This document shows, piece after piece, positions 43,848-54,975 of a stretch of 64,000 nucleotides of DNA. The stretch covers positions 266,420,698 through 266,484,697 of the forward strand of contig CM040128.1 in assembly GCA_022559845.1 (NCBI GenBank), read 5' to 3'. The notes below the pieces were generated by a model. It was not told where the DNA came from. It was given only the letters and a program-made list of their open reading frames with translations, and did not search any database. The position numbers and the translations under genes are program-made. Source of the DNA: Amorphophallus konjac. Taxonomy: Eukaryota > Streptophyta > Magnoliopsida > Alismatales > Araceae. Within the stretch, counting starts at the first letter, position 1; every line of letters begins with the position of its first letter.

Positions 43848-45402
43848 ACAAAAATCCAAACAAAATTTCAAAACTTCACAAAAAATCCAAAGAAAATAGA
43901 AATCTCCCAAATAATAAAAAAAAATCGAATATTTTCAAAATCAAAAAACAAAAAAAAAGAGTTTTCTTTCATGTTTCTCCTTTTTGGGCTGACATGACAG
44001 GCAAAGGTCCACGGTCCGAAAGGTCAAAATTCAAAATCCATTCATCATTCCTGCTAATTTAAAATGGGAGTTGACCCCGCACACACTACACACTTTACTC
44101 TTGAGCTCAAGCAGTGCAAAATCTGATGGAAAGTCGAAACCAGACTAAAGGCGAAAGATGATATCCATTCTTTTCTTCTTCGGCCCACAAGGGAGAAAGG
44201 GAGGTCTCGAGGTAGACACGCCAAGCCTATCCGCCGCCCTAGTAGGAGGAAGTCAGGGCCCAAAAGGGAACAAATGCCACAAAAAGCCCAAGTACAATTA
44301 GGTTGTTCATCAGTTCAAATCTATTCAATGCAAATCAATTCCAAAGTGAAAGTCAAATGGTGAAAAGAAAAGCATGACAAGAGGGCAAAGTCCCCGCAAG
44401 GAAAACCTTGGGCGTATGCATGCAATATGTAGAGGCAAAAGGCAACAAAGCGTCCCTACGCCAAAGACCGAACCCCAACAGGCATAGAGTAGGGGAGGTA
44501 GCTTTGCCTCAGGTATCTCTGAATCTTTTATGGGCTTCCTTATACTTTCTTCTTTTATTTTTGGAAAAGTCATGAACCAGCAGAATGGTCGAGACAAACT
44601 GAAGAGAATGCACTGTACGAAATCTTGTGTATAAGTTTAACCATATTCACGCCAATTCCCCTTTTTCAAGAAAGGTTAATGGATCTTAGATGATGACCGA
44701 GTAGGGCCCACCACCTTAATTTCTTTATCAGCTCAATTTGGGAGGAATAAAATTAACGCCTTTGTTCAAGGCGCTTTAATGTTAATTCACGCCTAGCTCT
44801 TAGTCGTTTATTTAAAAATAACGCCTCTTGGAAGGTCGTGTTTTCAATAAAATTCAAAAATCTTTTCACAGTAACGCCGTACCCGAGGGCGTCTTTTACA
44901 AGAGTAACGACCTAATCTAAGACGTGTTTTTCAGAAAATCCCTAAAAAATATATATATATACTGAAAAAAAAAGAAAAAAAAATAAATTCTTCATGTTGC
45001 ATGAATTGCATTTTTGCCTGGACATCTTTTAATTATTTGTTTGCATATGTATGATTGCATGAGGCATCCCCGGGTTTTGATTATTTCATTTTGCCTTATT
45101 TTATTAAAGGCTTGGCCCCTTGACCCATTACTAAGATCAGAATATTGACATCCCTTGCTCACCGGGCAAGGGGCCAAGTCGAACAGATGAACTAACCTGT
45201 TTGTTCAAGTGAAAACCGCAGCTGCAGATACAGGGCAAAGTAAAGCAAACACGAGGAACGTGGAAAGAAGAAGTACACAAACACAAGTCCACAACCATAC
45301 AAGTACTCAGGTAACAAAAGCTCAAATCTTATATATATATATATATATCATCATGTCTATCATGTACAGGTGTGAAGGTGGAGGAGTACAAGTACAAAAC
45401 TC
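43848..45402 (+). other. 3' spacer of the young element after pol
   Basis: Non-coding. A-rich run just after the stop, then sequence without recognisable domains. Five mini-hairpin units lie between 44752 and 44935 (for example TAACGCCGTACCCGAGGGCG at 44873). A (TA)n run lies at about 45330-45348. The antisense gene's 3' end would fall in this stretch on the minus strand. Confidence 0.6.
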
Positions 45403-48400
45403 TCAGCTCTCGCCTCCACCCTCCTCTACTCTCCTGCTCTCAACCTCCTCCTCACCGTCCCGAGCTGGCGCTGGTGAAGGAGGCATAGGCCCCCGCGAAG
45501 AAGCCGGAACCCGAACGTGTCCCCCTGCCTCACTCCTCTCTCGAAGGGAAGAACCCGCCACGAAGGTGGAGCTGGTGAAGGAGTACCCCGCAGCCCGTGC
45601 TCGCTCACGGCCTCGCTGCAACCGCTCCTCGGACACCCGCAGCCGCTCCTGGGAAAGGATCAACTGGGTCCTCGAGTCCGCCAGCTCACGCTCTCGTGCC
45701 GCCAACTGCTCCTGGAACCGGGCACGCTCCGCCTGGTGCTCCTCCCGCTCACGAGCCCGCTCCTCGCGCTCCCGAGCACGCTCCCTCCTCTCCAGCTCCA
45801 GCGCAACTCGCAGCTCGGCTACGTCCTGAGGAAGCTCACTGCGTCGCTGCAGGGTCCGCTGAAGCTCTACGATCCGCTGATCGCGGATCGACAACTCGGT
45901 ACGTATCGCCTTCAGCTGAGCAGCCTACAAACAGGTAAACAAATCATCAGTTCCACAGTTCAATAATTCATGAAATGAAATAACAACATGTGACTGAAGG
46001 TAGATCACGCACATGTGAGCTCGTCGCTCGGAAGCCCTCATCTACGCAGATAAGAGTGGCTCGAAGCTCTTCAGTCTGTAAAGATAGATTTTTATCAGTG
46101 CACAATTTATATCTAATCATTATTTGAATGAGGTTTTGAGTTCAGAATTTACCCGTGAGGCAAGGTCACGCTCCGCCGCCTCGGCTCGCGCTATCGCACC
46201 AGCCAGCTGCTCCGTCAGTGCAGTCACCTCTGCACTAGGTCCCCTCGAGCTGGAGGCCTCCCCTGGATCTCTCCTCGCTGCTCCCTGCTGGGCACGCTGC
46301 ATTCATTAAGACCGTCAGTGGCTAATCATTAATTCAACAAAACACAAAAATTCATTTGCATATAGGAATAATTTAAACACTCACCAGGGTCTCCAGGTCT
46401 GCCCGTGTGGCAGCTAGCTGGTCCTCCAGGCTGTGTAGGTGAGCCTGGGCATCTATAGCCGCTATGTCCCTCGCATCCTGCATTCATTACATGTTAGTCG
46501 CATAATAGTTACATAAGCATTTGCATTCAATTTAGAAATAAGTGCATTCATACATACCCCTAAGACCCTCATCTGAGGTCTGCCGGCGTGAACCTCCCAG
46601 TAGCGCCGGAGGTACTCGGAGCTGTCAGTCGCGTGGGAAACGACTGTGGTCCCGCCTCGCTGCCAGTCAGCGTACTGCTCCTCGAATCGCACCCTCCAGT
46701 CGGTCGTCTTGGTACGACCGCGGGTCTTCTTGCCAATCCCTCGAGGCTCTCCGACCTCGATCCACTCCTGGGGCAGGCCCAGGGTCCTCATCACCAGCCG
46801 AAGCCGTAACGGCTCAATCTCGCTCAAGCAGTGTAGCCACAGCTCACGCCCGAAGCGAGGTCGCCCCGATACGACCCAAGGCTGGCCCTCATCTGTCATC
46901 CCCTCATATGGTCTCCACTGCACCTGCATTCATGAACATGCATCATTATCATTTCATCATATTCAAATAAACAACAAAAAGAAATGCATATCATTCATTC
47001 ATACATACCAGCGAGGGAGGGAAGTCGCGGAACTCTCTCCGTAGAACCCACAACTCGTAGTCAAGTGGGGCACCGAAGACGACGGGCAACCAGCGTCGCG
47101 CCAGAGGGAAGGATCCCTCAGCTCCTGGCCGTGGGTCAACGCGCCCCATCGGCATGTATAGGTGGCTCCACACCTGCATCCATGCATTGCAATTAGTACT
47201 ATATTCACATGCATCATAATAAAGAAAAGATAAGAAATGAGAAATTGCATACCTGAAGAAGAGGTGAGAAGCCACTGACGGTCGTCTCACGGCCTGTCCC
47301 CGTGGACAGATCGGCCATCAAATGCGCCAGCAGGGCCGCTCCCCAAGCATAAGTGCCAACCGTCTCCAGATCCTCGAGGATGCCTAAGAAGCGGCAGTTG
47401 ATGACGTCGGCTTTCGTCCCCAGCAATAATCTCCCGAGCAGCAGCAGCAGGAACCTCCTCAAGTCTCGGTCCGCTCTCTCATGGTCAGTCGGGTCCTGGC
47501 AGCATGCCGCTCTCACCCCGTCGGTCAGTCGCTGTGCAAACTCACCTAAGGTCTCCCCCGACCTATGCCTGGCATCTCCTAGACCCATCACTGTAGTCAG
47601 GTCCGTACGGAAAATGGTCCTACACTCGCTAGGTCCCACATAGACCATCTCAAGCCCTAGTAGCCTCTGGGCCATCTCCGTATAGTCAGAATAGGTGAAC
47701 CCACTCACGGCCTCACCATCTACCCGTAAACCTGTGATCCTGGCTACATCCTCTAAACTAGGAACCATATGCCCCCAGGGCATCAGAAAAGTCCGGCTAA
47801 CCCTATCCCATCTCTCCCTCAAAACCTGGATCAGTGCTAGGTCAGGTCTAAAAGGCTCGATGGATAGAAAAGCCCCAAACCCCATGGCCTCTACCCTAAC
47901 CCTCTGGAAGTCGGGGAGACCCTGGTATGCTGCCCAGACCATGACCCATGAGATACGGGTCCTCATCAGCCCCTGCATGCATTAAAAGAGAATTATTTTT
48001 CTTAATTATTTGAATATCCATGTGGAATTACATTTGATTTGGGTTAAATATTGAATTTTAGCATTTTGGAATTCACGGCCACCCTCAGGTCGTTTCTTGA
48101 TAAATTCACGCCCCCGTGGGGGGGCATTTTTCTGAATGAACTTTAATGTAACGCCCTTGATGAGGGCGTTTTTCATGTTTATCACGCCCCCGTCTTAGGC
48201 GTATTTTGGTGGCTGTTTTGCTATTTCTAAAACATATTTCTAATCACGCCTCGGTGTTGGGCGTTTCTTGTTGAGGTCACGCCCTGTGGCAGGGCGTTTT
48301 CCTTAGGGTGGTTAATTTTAGACCGTTAATGAATGAAGCGACGCCCTCTGGTTTGGGCGTCTCTTGTTGAATTAACGCCCTACTGGAGGGCGTGGGTTTC

Positions 48401-49042
48401 TTAATTTAACAGAAAATCAAATAGCTAACAGCATGCGAAATAATTCATGAAAACATTTTTGGAAATTGTTTAATGAGCATGGAATTCATAAAAAAATCAT
48501 AAGTTTAAGAAACGACATGCTTCAGGGCGTTTTTCATGGAGTTTAATTAATTTTCAGAAATTATAAAGAATTAACGCCCTGGGTCAGGGCGTTTCGTTTG
48601 TGAGTAACGCCCCCGTGGGAGGCGTGTCTTTTCTGAGTTGCAGGGTTCGTGCCCGAGGGCTATGGAAAATCAAGAAAAATATAAATAAAATAAAATAAAA
48701 TGGAATTGGGGAGGGGGAACTCACCTTCTTGTGTTTCTGGGGTTGTGGCCGAGGCAGTGGTCGTCTGGGCCGCCGGAGTTGGCCCCGGGGAACGACCGCC
48801 GCCGTGGGCGGTGGTCCTTCTTCTTCCTCATCTTCCTCATCTTCTTCTTCTCCACCTTCTCCAACTTCTGCATGTTCTGTTGCTTCGCCCGTTGCTTCGT
48901 CGGCCTCGTCGCCGCCGGCCATCGCCGCCTCTTCTTCGAAGGCCACGACGGCGAGCTCCTCCACGGAGATTTCTTCCTCTTGGGCGTGGGAGGCGTCAAG
49001 ATCAACCACATCAGGGGCACTAACTCTTTGGCGTTTGGCCAT
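45403..49042 (-). CDS. Antisense plant-mobile-domain (PMD) gene, 8 exons, inside the young element
   Basis: Exons on the minus strand: 49042-48725, 47972-47253, 47173-47009, 46923-46558, 46477-46385, 46296-46153, 46075-46013, 45924-45403. All seven introns are GT-AG and phase 0, and exon lengths (318, 720, 165, 366, 93, 144, 63, 522) are all multiples of three. The join is an open frame of 796 codons plus stop. Exon 1 is an acidic, Lys/Arg-containing leader (MAKRQRVSAPDVVDLD). Exons 2-4 hold the PMD (FLMPWGHMVPSLEDVARITG, TLGEFAQRLTDGVR, LLGRLLLGTKADVINCRFL). Exons 5-8 are Glu/Arg/Ala-rich coiled coil ending in a Pro/Glu tail. PMD proteins of the MAIN family act in silencing and genome stability, and PMDs also occur in transposons. 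The role here is unknown. Intron 1 (752 bp) holds eleven mini-hairpins; the others are 77-88 bp. Exon borders are my own and need transcript support. Confidence 0.8.
48066..48640 (+). repeat. Mini-hairpin array inside intron 1 of the antisense gene
   Basis: About eleven units, for example TAACGCCC-ttgatg-AGGGCGTT at 48150, TCACGCCC-tgtggc-AGGGCGTT at 48277, TAACGCCC-tactgg-AGGGCGTG at 48373 and TAACGCCC-tgggtc-AGGGCGTT at 48571. None falls in an exon. Confidence 0.85.
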
Positions 49043-49782
49043 GGCTAGGGTTTAGGTTGAGTGAGATTGAGTGAGATGGAGAGAGTGAGGGAAGAGAGCG
49101 AGAGAGAGGCTTTGGGGGGGCTTCGGTTAGGGTTTGCAGAGAAAGGGCGAAATGAGAATGGAAGGAGGAAGGAGAAGGAAGCCCGATGGCTTTTGGGTTT
49201 CAAAAATAAGACACGCCCTTGCAAAAGGCGTGTATAATAGAATTCACGTCCATTCATTGGGCGTTTTCGGGAAGTTGACGACGATGATTAAGGCGTTAAT
49301 TTCATTTGCATGGGGAACAATAACCGTCGTCAGGCGCATTGAATGGGCGTTGATTGATGTGAGAGAAGTCATCATTGCTGTTTGAAGTAACGCCTCTGGT
49401 AAAGGCGTGTTACACTTGAAACGTGACCAAGGAAAAGGCGTTATTTTTTATGAGTCAACGATTATTTTCTTTTGGGTTTGAATCTAGTCACGCCTTGCTT
49501 GAGGACGTTATTTAAAGTTACGCCCACACATGCAGGCGTCATTTGTTGACAAAGGGCCACTGGAAGCGCCTTTAGGTAAGGCGTGTATATTTGAATTCAC
49601 GGCATTCTGGGAGGCGTTATTCACAACAGAAACACAGGTTTTTGGATGATTTCGATCATAATCACAGTGGCAGTTGGCTCAATCAGAAAATAATCTTTAT
49701 TATTATTTTGAAAAAGGAACTACCATGACTAATGAGCCACTTTGGGCCTTAACTTTCTCAATGAAGTTACATAGTTTTTCCA
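49043..49782. promoter_or_regulatory. Spacer between the two antisense genes, with hairpin array
   Basis: Should contain the 5' region of the PMD gene and the 3' end of the DUF7745-like gene. It starts with a CT-rich tract on the minus strand close to the PMD ATG (49050-49110), typical of plant 5' UTRs. Eight mini-hairpin units lie between 49210 and 49620, for example ACACGCC-cttgcaaaa-GGCGTGT at 49210 and TAACGCC-tctggtaaa-GGCGTGT at 49388. No TATA box could be chosen with confidence. Confidence 0.55.
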
Positions 49783-51144
49783 CTATTCCTTGTCTTCATC
49801 CAAGTCTTCTACAGGTTGATGAAGCTTGCTTAGCCTCCATAGAGCTTGAATGGTGATAACCTCCTCTCCATCTTCATTGCTGCCTAGGTCTCTTGATCTG
49901 ATTGGAGGGAGATGAGAGATGTCTTCTAAGTGTTGCCTTGGGAGCCCAAGCTGAGGAAGGCACCGGTGTGCATTATATAAGACGAAGTCCGAAGCACCAA
50001 TAAGACGAAGGTCCGTCCCGATGGAGAAGCGTGCACGAAGCTCCTGCATTTTGAATACACCCGGGGCACAAGTAAAAAGATTCTTTGGCATTACCTTTAA
50101 ATGCTCCCTCCAATCCCCTCGCTTCTTGATTTGAGGAATCCGGTTGGTCACTCTATTGCTTATACCTAATGAGCCGGTTATATATGAGAGTGGGCTCTTT
50201 GAGAAAATTCTTGAGGGTTGTTGGGCTTCGTGGCATGAGTCGAATTTGAAGCGTAGATCAACCCAGCTTGAGAGTGCTAGCATGCACCCGTAGATGGGCC
50301 TTCCCATGGCCGCCGATGTAAGCCCGCTATAGAGATATGCTAGGATCGCCGGTCCAACTCTCTTTTCTTCCCATAAGCTCACCACTGCGCTCAATTGGGA
50401 CTCCTCTAGAAAGTCCTCCGTGGATGGGAATAGGAGTGCTCCTGCCAAGCACACCACGAAGGCTTTGGTCACTCTTTCTATCTCCTCTTCCTCTTTAGCT
50501 TGACCCGCTCTCTTGTACACCCACGAGGCGAGCTTCAAGAGGTTAACTCCTTTAGTGACCTTGATTTGGTTCACTATATTTGGGCTAGGAATTAACGAGG
50601 TTAGCAATTCATGGGAGGAGATGGGCCTTGGCATGATGGCCATCTTTTCTTCTTCTCCGTGTTTCGTCCTTTTCAAGCCTAGGATCATCTCTACTTCCTC
50701 CATCAAGATGGTGGCCTCAAATGTGGAAAATAAGAAAGTATGGGTGGAAGGATGCCATGTTTCAATCAATGCTCCTATGGCAGCCCAATCTATGTGGACT
50801 TGATCATAATGCTTGGCATGGGTTATTAACCCCAAGAGATGCCATCTGGCTACATATACCCTCATATCTGAAGTGAACTTGGAGAGGATGAGGGGCAACC
50901 ATTTGATTTGGACATATCTTCTAGCTCCCGGAAGATTTGGATAGTCCTGTGAAGAACAAAACACATGCAGTAAACAAGCATGAGCATATGCAACGTGAAA
51001 GGAGAATTCGGCAGAAGGAGCATCGCAAAGCAGCGGGCAGAAGAGAAAGCTTACCTGTTTCAAAGCAATGCGGTTGCTTATGTGCCCTTGTATTTCAGAG
51101 ATTCTAGGAGTAGAAATCCTAGGTTTCTTCAGCATTCTGTCCAT
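49783..51144 (-). CDS. Antisense DUF7745/PMD-like gene inside the young element
   Basis: Minus-strand frame of 453 codons from the ATG at 51144 (MDRMLKKPRISTPRISEIQG). Positions 51054-50947 look like a 108-base intron, starting GTAAGC and ending TTGTTCTTCACAG. Its length is a multiple of three and it has no stop, so the frame reads through it. Removing it leaves 417 codons and joins SNRIALKQ to DYPNLPGARRY. The globular part (WHLLGLITHAKHYDQVHIDW, GALIETWHPSTHTFLF, EATILMEEVEMILGLK, LLFPSTEDFLEESQLSAVVS) has the layout of DUF7745/PMD proteins linked to plant retroelements. No catalytic motif is visible. It lies upstream of the PMD gene on the same strand. Confidence 0.7.
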   Translation of the reverse strand: MDRMLKKPRISTPRISEIQGHISNRIALKQVSFLFCPLLCDAPSAEFSFHVAYAHACLLHVFCSSQDYPNLPGARRYVQIKWLPLILSKFTSDMRVYVARWHLLGLITHAKHYDQVHIDWAAIGALIETWHPSTHTFLFSTFEATILMEEVEMILGLKRTKHGEEEKMAIMPRPISSHELLTSLIPSPNIVNQIKVTKGVNLLKLASWVYKRAGQAKEEEEIERVTKAFVVCLAGALLFPSTEDFLEESQLSAVVSLWEEKRVGPAILAYLYSGLTSAAMGRPIYGCMLALSSWVDLRFKFDSCHEAQQPSRIFSKSPLSYITGSLGISNRVTNRIPQIKKRGDWREHLKVMPKNLFTCAPGVFKMQELRARFSIGTDLRLIGASDFVLYNAHRCLPQLGLPRQHLEDISHLPPIRSRDLGSNEDGEEVITIQALWRLSKLHQPVEDLDEDKE

Positions 51145-52702
51145 CGCCGCCTGCAGTTGAGAACAGAAGCAAGAAGCAGAACGAAAGGCCTGCAGAGAAG
51201 AAAGAAGGAAACAGTTCGGCTGCAGAGGAAATTCTGATGATTTGGTTAAGAAAAACTGCTGTTTTATAAGGATTTGAAGAGTCCTAAAGAGTCCCGAAGA
51301 TAGAAGTTTGATTGGGTTAAGGACTCTGTTCTTGATTTAGAAACGGAGGTTCGGGCTGAATTCACGCCTTGTGTAAGGGCGTGTATTTTTTATTTGACGA
51401 CCTTACAGTGGTCGTGTTTTATGTAACGCCCTTTATGAGGTCGTGTTTCTTCTAAGCTTTCTCTGTTGGTTACGCCTTATGTAAGGGCGTATCTTTTGAT
51501 TTGACGACCTGTGATATGGTCGTGTCTTGATGAGGGCATGTTTCTTCTAAGCTTCCGCTTTTGATTACGCCTTTGAGTAGTGCGTGTTCCAAATATTAAC
51601 GACCTACGGTCAGGCGTCTTTCCTGCTGTTAACGCCCTATTCTTAGGCGTGTTTTATTGGCCTGCGTTTTTTCTTTGCCCTCTCCATGCTTTTGATGAAC
51701 TTAAGTGCTATTATTTGATGAAATTGTTTATGATTAAGCACTTATGATCATGTCATGTTCTAAATTGATAAATGAAGTCTAATAAGTTTCAAAGTGCAGA
51801 AGTTTGCAGGATTCGAGGCGTTTGGATCGCTCATGGGAGTAACATCTTGTCACCTTGTATCGTTTCTTGTAAGCATTGTTATTATATGATATCTACGATA
51901 CTATAGTATATCAAGGACCTTGTGGTTCTGATGAACCTGAAATTTGAGTTCCCCTTCATCAAAAACGATGACGATTTCAGGAGAATCTTGATCACACGGA
52001 TAGGCCGTTGAGTTGTTAAAGGTTTGGGACGATGGTTCCACTTTCTAAGTTGATGCACGGACAAACGGGCTTCGGCTTAGTGTTAGCTCAGAAATATGGA
52101 TTCTTGACCAGATCTAAACAGCTTAGCAATATTATCCTTGATTATTTTCTATTTTTAGTTTGTTTTAATCTTTTTCTCTTAACCCAGCATGCATCATGTA
52201 GGACCTTGAGTTTCATGCTGAAAATCTTCATATTATGGCGATAATGAAGTTCACTCGTTTTTGATTGAGTTGACATGAGATATTCCATTCCAAATCAAGT
52301 ACTTCGTTCTATTTGAAGCCATTCAGGCTGATTCCTTGAAAGTATCCCTTTGTTGGATCTCTATCCCAATTCTCTTTATTTTTCTACAAAATTTACCTTG
52401 GTTGCAGCACGTCCACATTGGCTGGTAATCGCTCTCCAATGGTCTTTCACTGTCGTGCCCGCGCGCACACCCTTTATTTACTTAGTTTAATCTCCTTTTA
52501 TCCAACAGATCGATTTTTCCTTGGAACCACTCAGAGTTGTTTCACTCAGAATCTTGGAAAGATTTCAAATGCTTAGTGTCTAAGGCGTGTCACATCACAC
52601 CTTGGCGCCTCCTTATCAGTTCGTTCCACTTTATTCCTTTCATTACACTTCATTCCATTTCCGTCTCACTCCCTTGCAAAGCAGACGCCAAGGCGGGGCA
52701 GC
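51145..52702. other. 3' terminal spacer of the young element, hairpins and PPT
   Basis: Likely 5' region of the DUF7745-like gene on the minus strand. Eight mini-hairpin units lie at 51361-51655, two with paired changes: TGACGACC-ttacagt-GGTCGTGT (51395) and TGACGACC-tgtgata-TGGTCGTG (51501). From 51700 to 52680 I see no feature. The PPT candidate is AAGGCGGGGCAGC just before the 3' LTR (about 52690-52702). Confidence 0.6.
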
Positions 52703-54029
52703 TGTAGACACGCCAAAATTGACGTTTTGTTGATCAAATCTCATGTTATTATGTAAACGCCCCAAGTGGACTTCAATATTCCTATAATATAAAGTTTTTC
52801 TATTTTTCATGAGTTTTCTGCATTTTTTCTGCATTTTCGCGAAACACGACTTGACTAAGGGCGTTAATTTTAAAGTAACGACCTGTAATAAGGCGTTTTC
52901 AAATAAAGGACGACCGTAGGTCAGGGCGTCAATTCCTGGTATTATCCGTTAATTTCTGGAATTATCTACTTTCAAAATAAAAGGCATTTTCTGAGTAACG
53001 CCCTTCCTCAGGGCGTGTTTTGAAGAAACGCCATTTTCTCAGGCGTGTTCTCTCAGTTTTTAAATAGAGGAAGTTTTATTTCTAAAATTAAACCCAGGAA
53101 GAAACGGCCTTTCCTAGGTCGTGTTTCAAGAAACGCCTCTGTGCAGGTCGTCAATTCATAAAAAGACGCCCTGTCTCAAGGCGTGTTTTCACTCCAGAGT
53201 CCTTCTTTTTTCCATCTTTCCCTTACAGTTCCCTACCATCCTTTGGACTCTTGCCCGATCTTAATCCTTCTTTGGATGCCTCATTACCCATTCTTATCAT
53301 TTCCTTGTTTGATCACATCCGATTGAAGCTATAAAAGAAAACATCATTCGCTCGTAAAAGAGGTTAAGATTTTAAGTATTCAATAGGCAACCTGAGCATT
53401 TAGAGGTTAAGAAGTTAGCTATTGAACAAGCACACAGGGCTTCCTCTTTTGGCTTTTCTTCATCCTGCTGCATCCGTTCCGCGTCTTCTCGGTTGCACCT
53501 TTACTCTAGTCAGGGAGAGCAGGGCTACATATTGTGCTTGTTTTGTTCATTTCATTCTCATCACATTATCATCACTGTGGTCTCTTGTCGTTAGTTCTTT
53601 TACTGCATTTAGCATATTATCTCCTTCCCTAGTTCTCTGCTAGGGGTTTTAAAAAAAAGAGAGGTGCGCATGTTGACGTCGTTTCATCATTTCATGTTGG
53701 TTTTTTGGAACGATACTACTGCACTTTGGCTGATCCCCTCCCTTTTCCTTGTTTTTTTTTATTGTCTTTTTTTACAAGGTAATCAATCAAGAAAACCCAC
53801 TTCATCGGCCGGCCGATTGGAGTTGGAGGAGGAAATCCATATTTATCCCGCATCCCACTCTTCATCAGGTACACGCGATCTCATTTTCTTCTTATTGAGG
53901 TAAACCCTCTGGCGATCACAACTCCCCTTTAGCACCTCGTGCTATATTCTTTATCATATCTTATACATGTTGTCATCATTGTTATTTATTTTTCACTCCC
54001 AAAAGTGAGGATTTTTAATCCGATCTACA
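52703..54029 (+). repeat. 3' LTR of the young Tat element
   Basis: 1327 bp and about 99% identical to 32986-34311 by my reading. Differences are single-base, plus one extra T in the run near 53701. The same nine mini-hairpin units are present; one is repaired or ancestral here (AACGCC at 53027 against AACACC in the 5' LTR). Confidence 0.95.
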
Positions 54030-54034
54030 AGAGA
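54030..54034. repeat. Target-site duplication, right
   Basis: AGAGA immediately after the 3' LTR, identical to 32981-32985. Confidence 0.95.
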
Positions 54035-54975
54035 CACCATCAAAATATAACTCCCAATGTGGGAGATCAAGGGTGAGGACGCCTAGCTCCATCTGTGGCG
54101 GGACTTTTTCAGAATGCTCCCCAATTTCTTGAGAAGGCACTAACACCTCTTCGTCGGGCAGCTCGAAGTTGAGTGGCGAATCTTCTGGCACAGGGTGCGC
54201 TGCTAAGAACTCCGCCATTCCTTGTCCCTTGATCACCTTGCGTGGGACGAAGGTGATATCAAACTCCATAAGGATAAGCGCCCATTTGTCGAGTCTACCA
54301 GAGAGGACAGGCTGGCTGAGCAGAAACTTGAGTGGGTCACATTTTGAGATGAGCTCCACCTGGTGACCTAGAAGGTAATGCCTCAGCTTCTTGACAGCAA
54401 ACACCAGAGCTAGGTACACCTTTTCCATGGGGGCATACCGGTGCTCAGGCCCAATCAGCTTCTGACTGAGGTAGTACAGCGGCTGCTCCTTGCCCTCTTC
54501 ATTAATCTGGGCTAGGAGAGCCCCCAAAGAGGCATCCATGGCAGCAATATATAAGATAAGGGGCCTCCCTCCGACGGGTGCCCCTAAGACAGGATAAGTC
54601 AACAAATACTCCTTGATTTGCTAGAAGGCCTTCTGGCAATCTTCGTCCCATATGAAGGGTGCTCCTTTCTTCATCAATTTGCCGAAAGGTAGGCATCTCC
54701 CAGAAAGATTAGAAATAAATCGCCTAATATAGGCGAGTCTACATTGTAGAGATCTGAGCTATGTCAAGCTCTTGGGCGGAGGTAGTCCTCTTATGGCCTT
54801 GATTTTGTCAGGGTCGATTTCTACGCCCCGGTACCTGACGATGAAGTCGAGGAACTTTCGCTGGAGACGCTGAAGACGCACTTCATCGGGTTCATCTTGA
54901 GTTGAAATTGTCGAAGCCTTTCAAAGACTCGACGCAGGTCCGCTAAGTGATCCTCCCGCTTCTTTGTCTTGCCGA
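54030..54975 (-). pseudogene. Outer Tat element: RT C-terminal remnant, RNase H and start of second RNase H
   Basis: On the minus strand about 54975-54820 encodes the segment that normally follows YVDD in RT (REDHLADLRRVFERLRQFQL, then KMNPMKC). It continues with shifts and a stop into the connection region. The frame 54605-54030 gives RNase H (RPLILYIAAMDASLGALLAQ, YLSQKL, YAPMEK) and begins the second RNase H (WELYFDGVS), where the young element cuts it. The RT palm with its catalytic YVDD is absent: the sequence jumps from the protease-RT linker straight to this point. The outer element could not reverse-transcribe itself. Confidence 0.8.

Larger units (their letters stand above)
32986..54029 (+). 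mobile_element. Young 21-kb Tat-lineage Ty3/Gypsy retrotransposon
   Basis: A complete insertion bounded by LTRs that start TGTAGACACG and end CCGATCTACA and by AGAGA duplications. It landed in the codons for the second RNase H of the outer minus-strand element, splitting that frame between 54030 and 32985. Order: LTR, PBS, long leader with hairpins, single gag-pol frame, roughly 9 kb of 3' sequence holding two antisense genes, PPT, LTR. The second, archaeal-type RNase H marks the Tat clade, whose Ogre-like members also reach 20 kb or more. I counted about 15 LTR differences in 1326 bases by eye, so the insertion is recent. Confidence 0.95.

Noticed and set aside
45209..47044. Plus-strand frames of 100-206 codons
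   Set aside because: Shadows of the antisense PMD exons; those have consistent splice sites, phase and domain content on the minus strand.
48700..49055. Plus-strand frames opposite exon 1 of the PMD gene
   Set aside because: Ser/Leu runs are the complement of the Glu-rich acidic exon.
32986..54029. CRISPR-like array from regularly recurring hairpins
   Set aside because: Eukaryotic retroelement context, irregular spacing, variable repeats, no cas genes.
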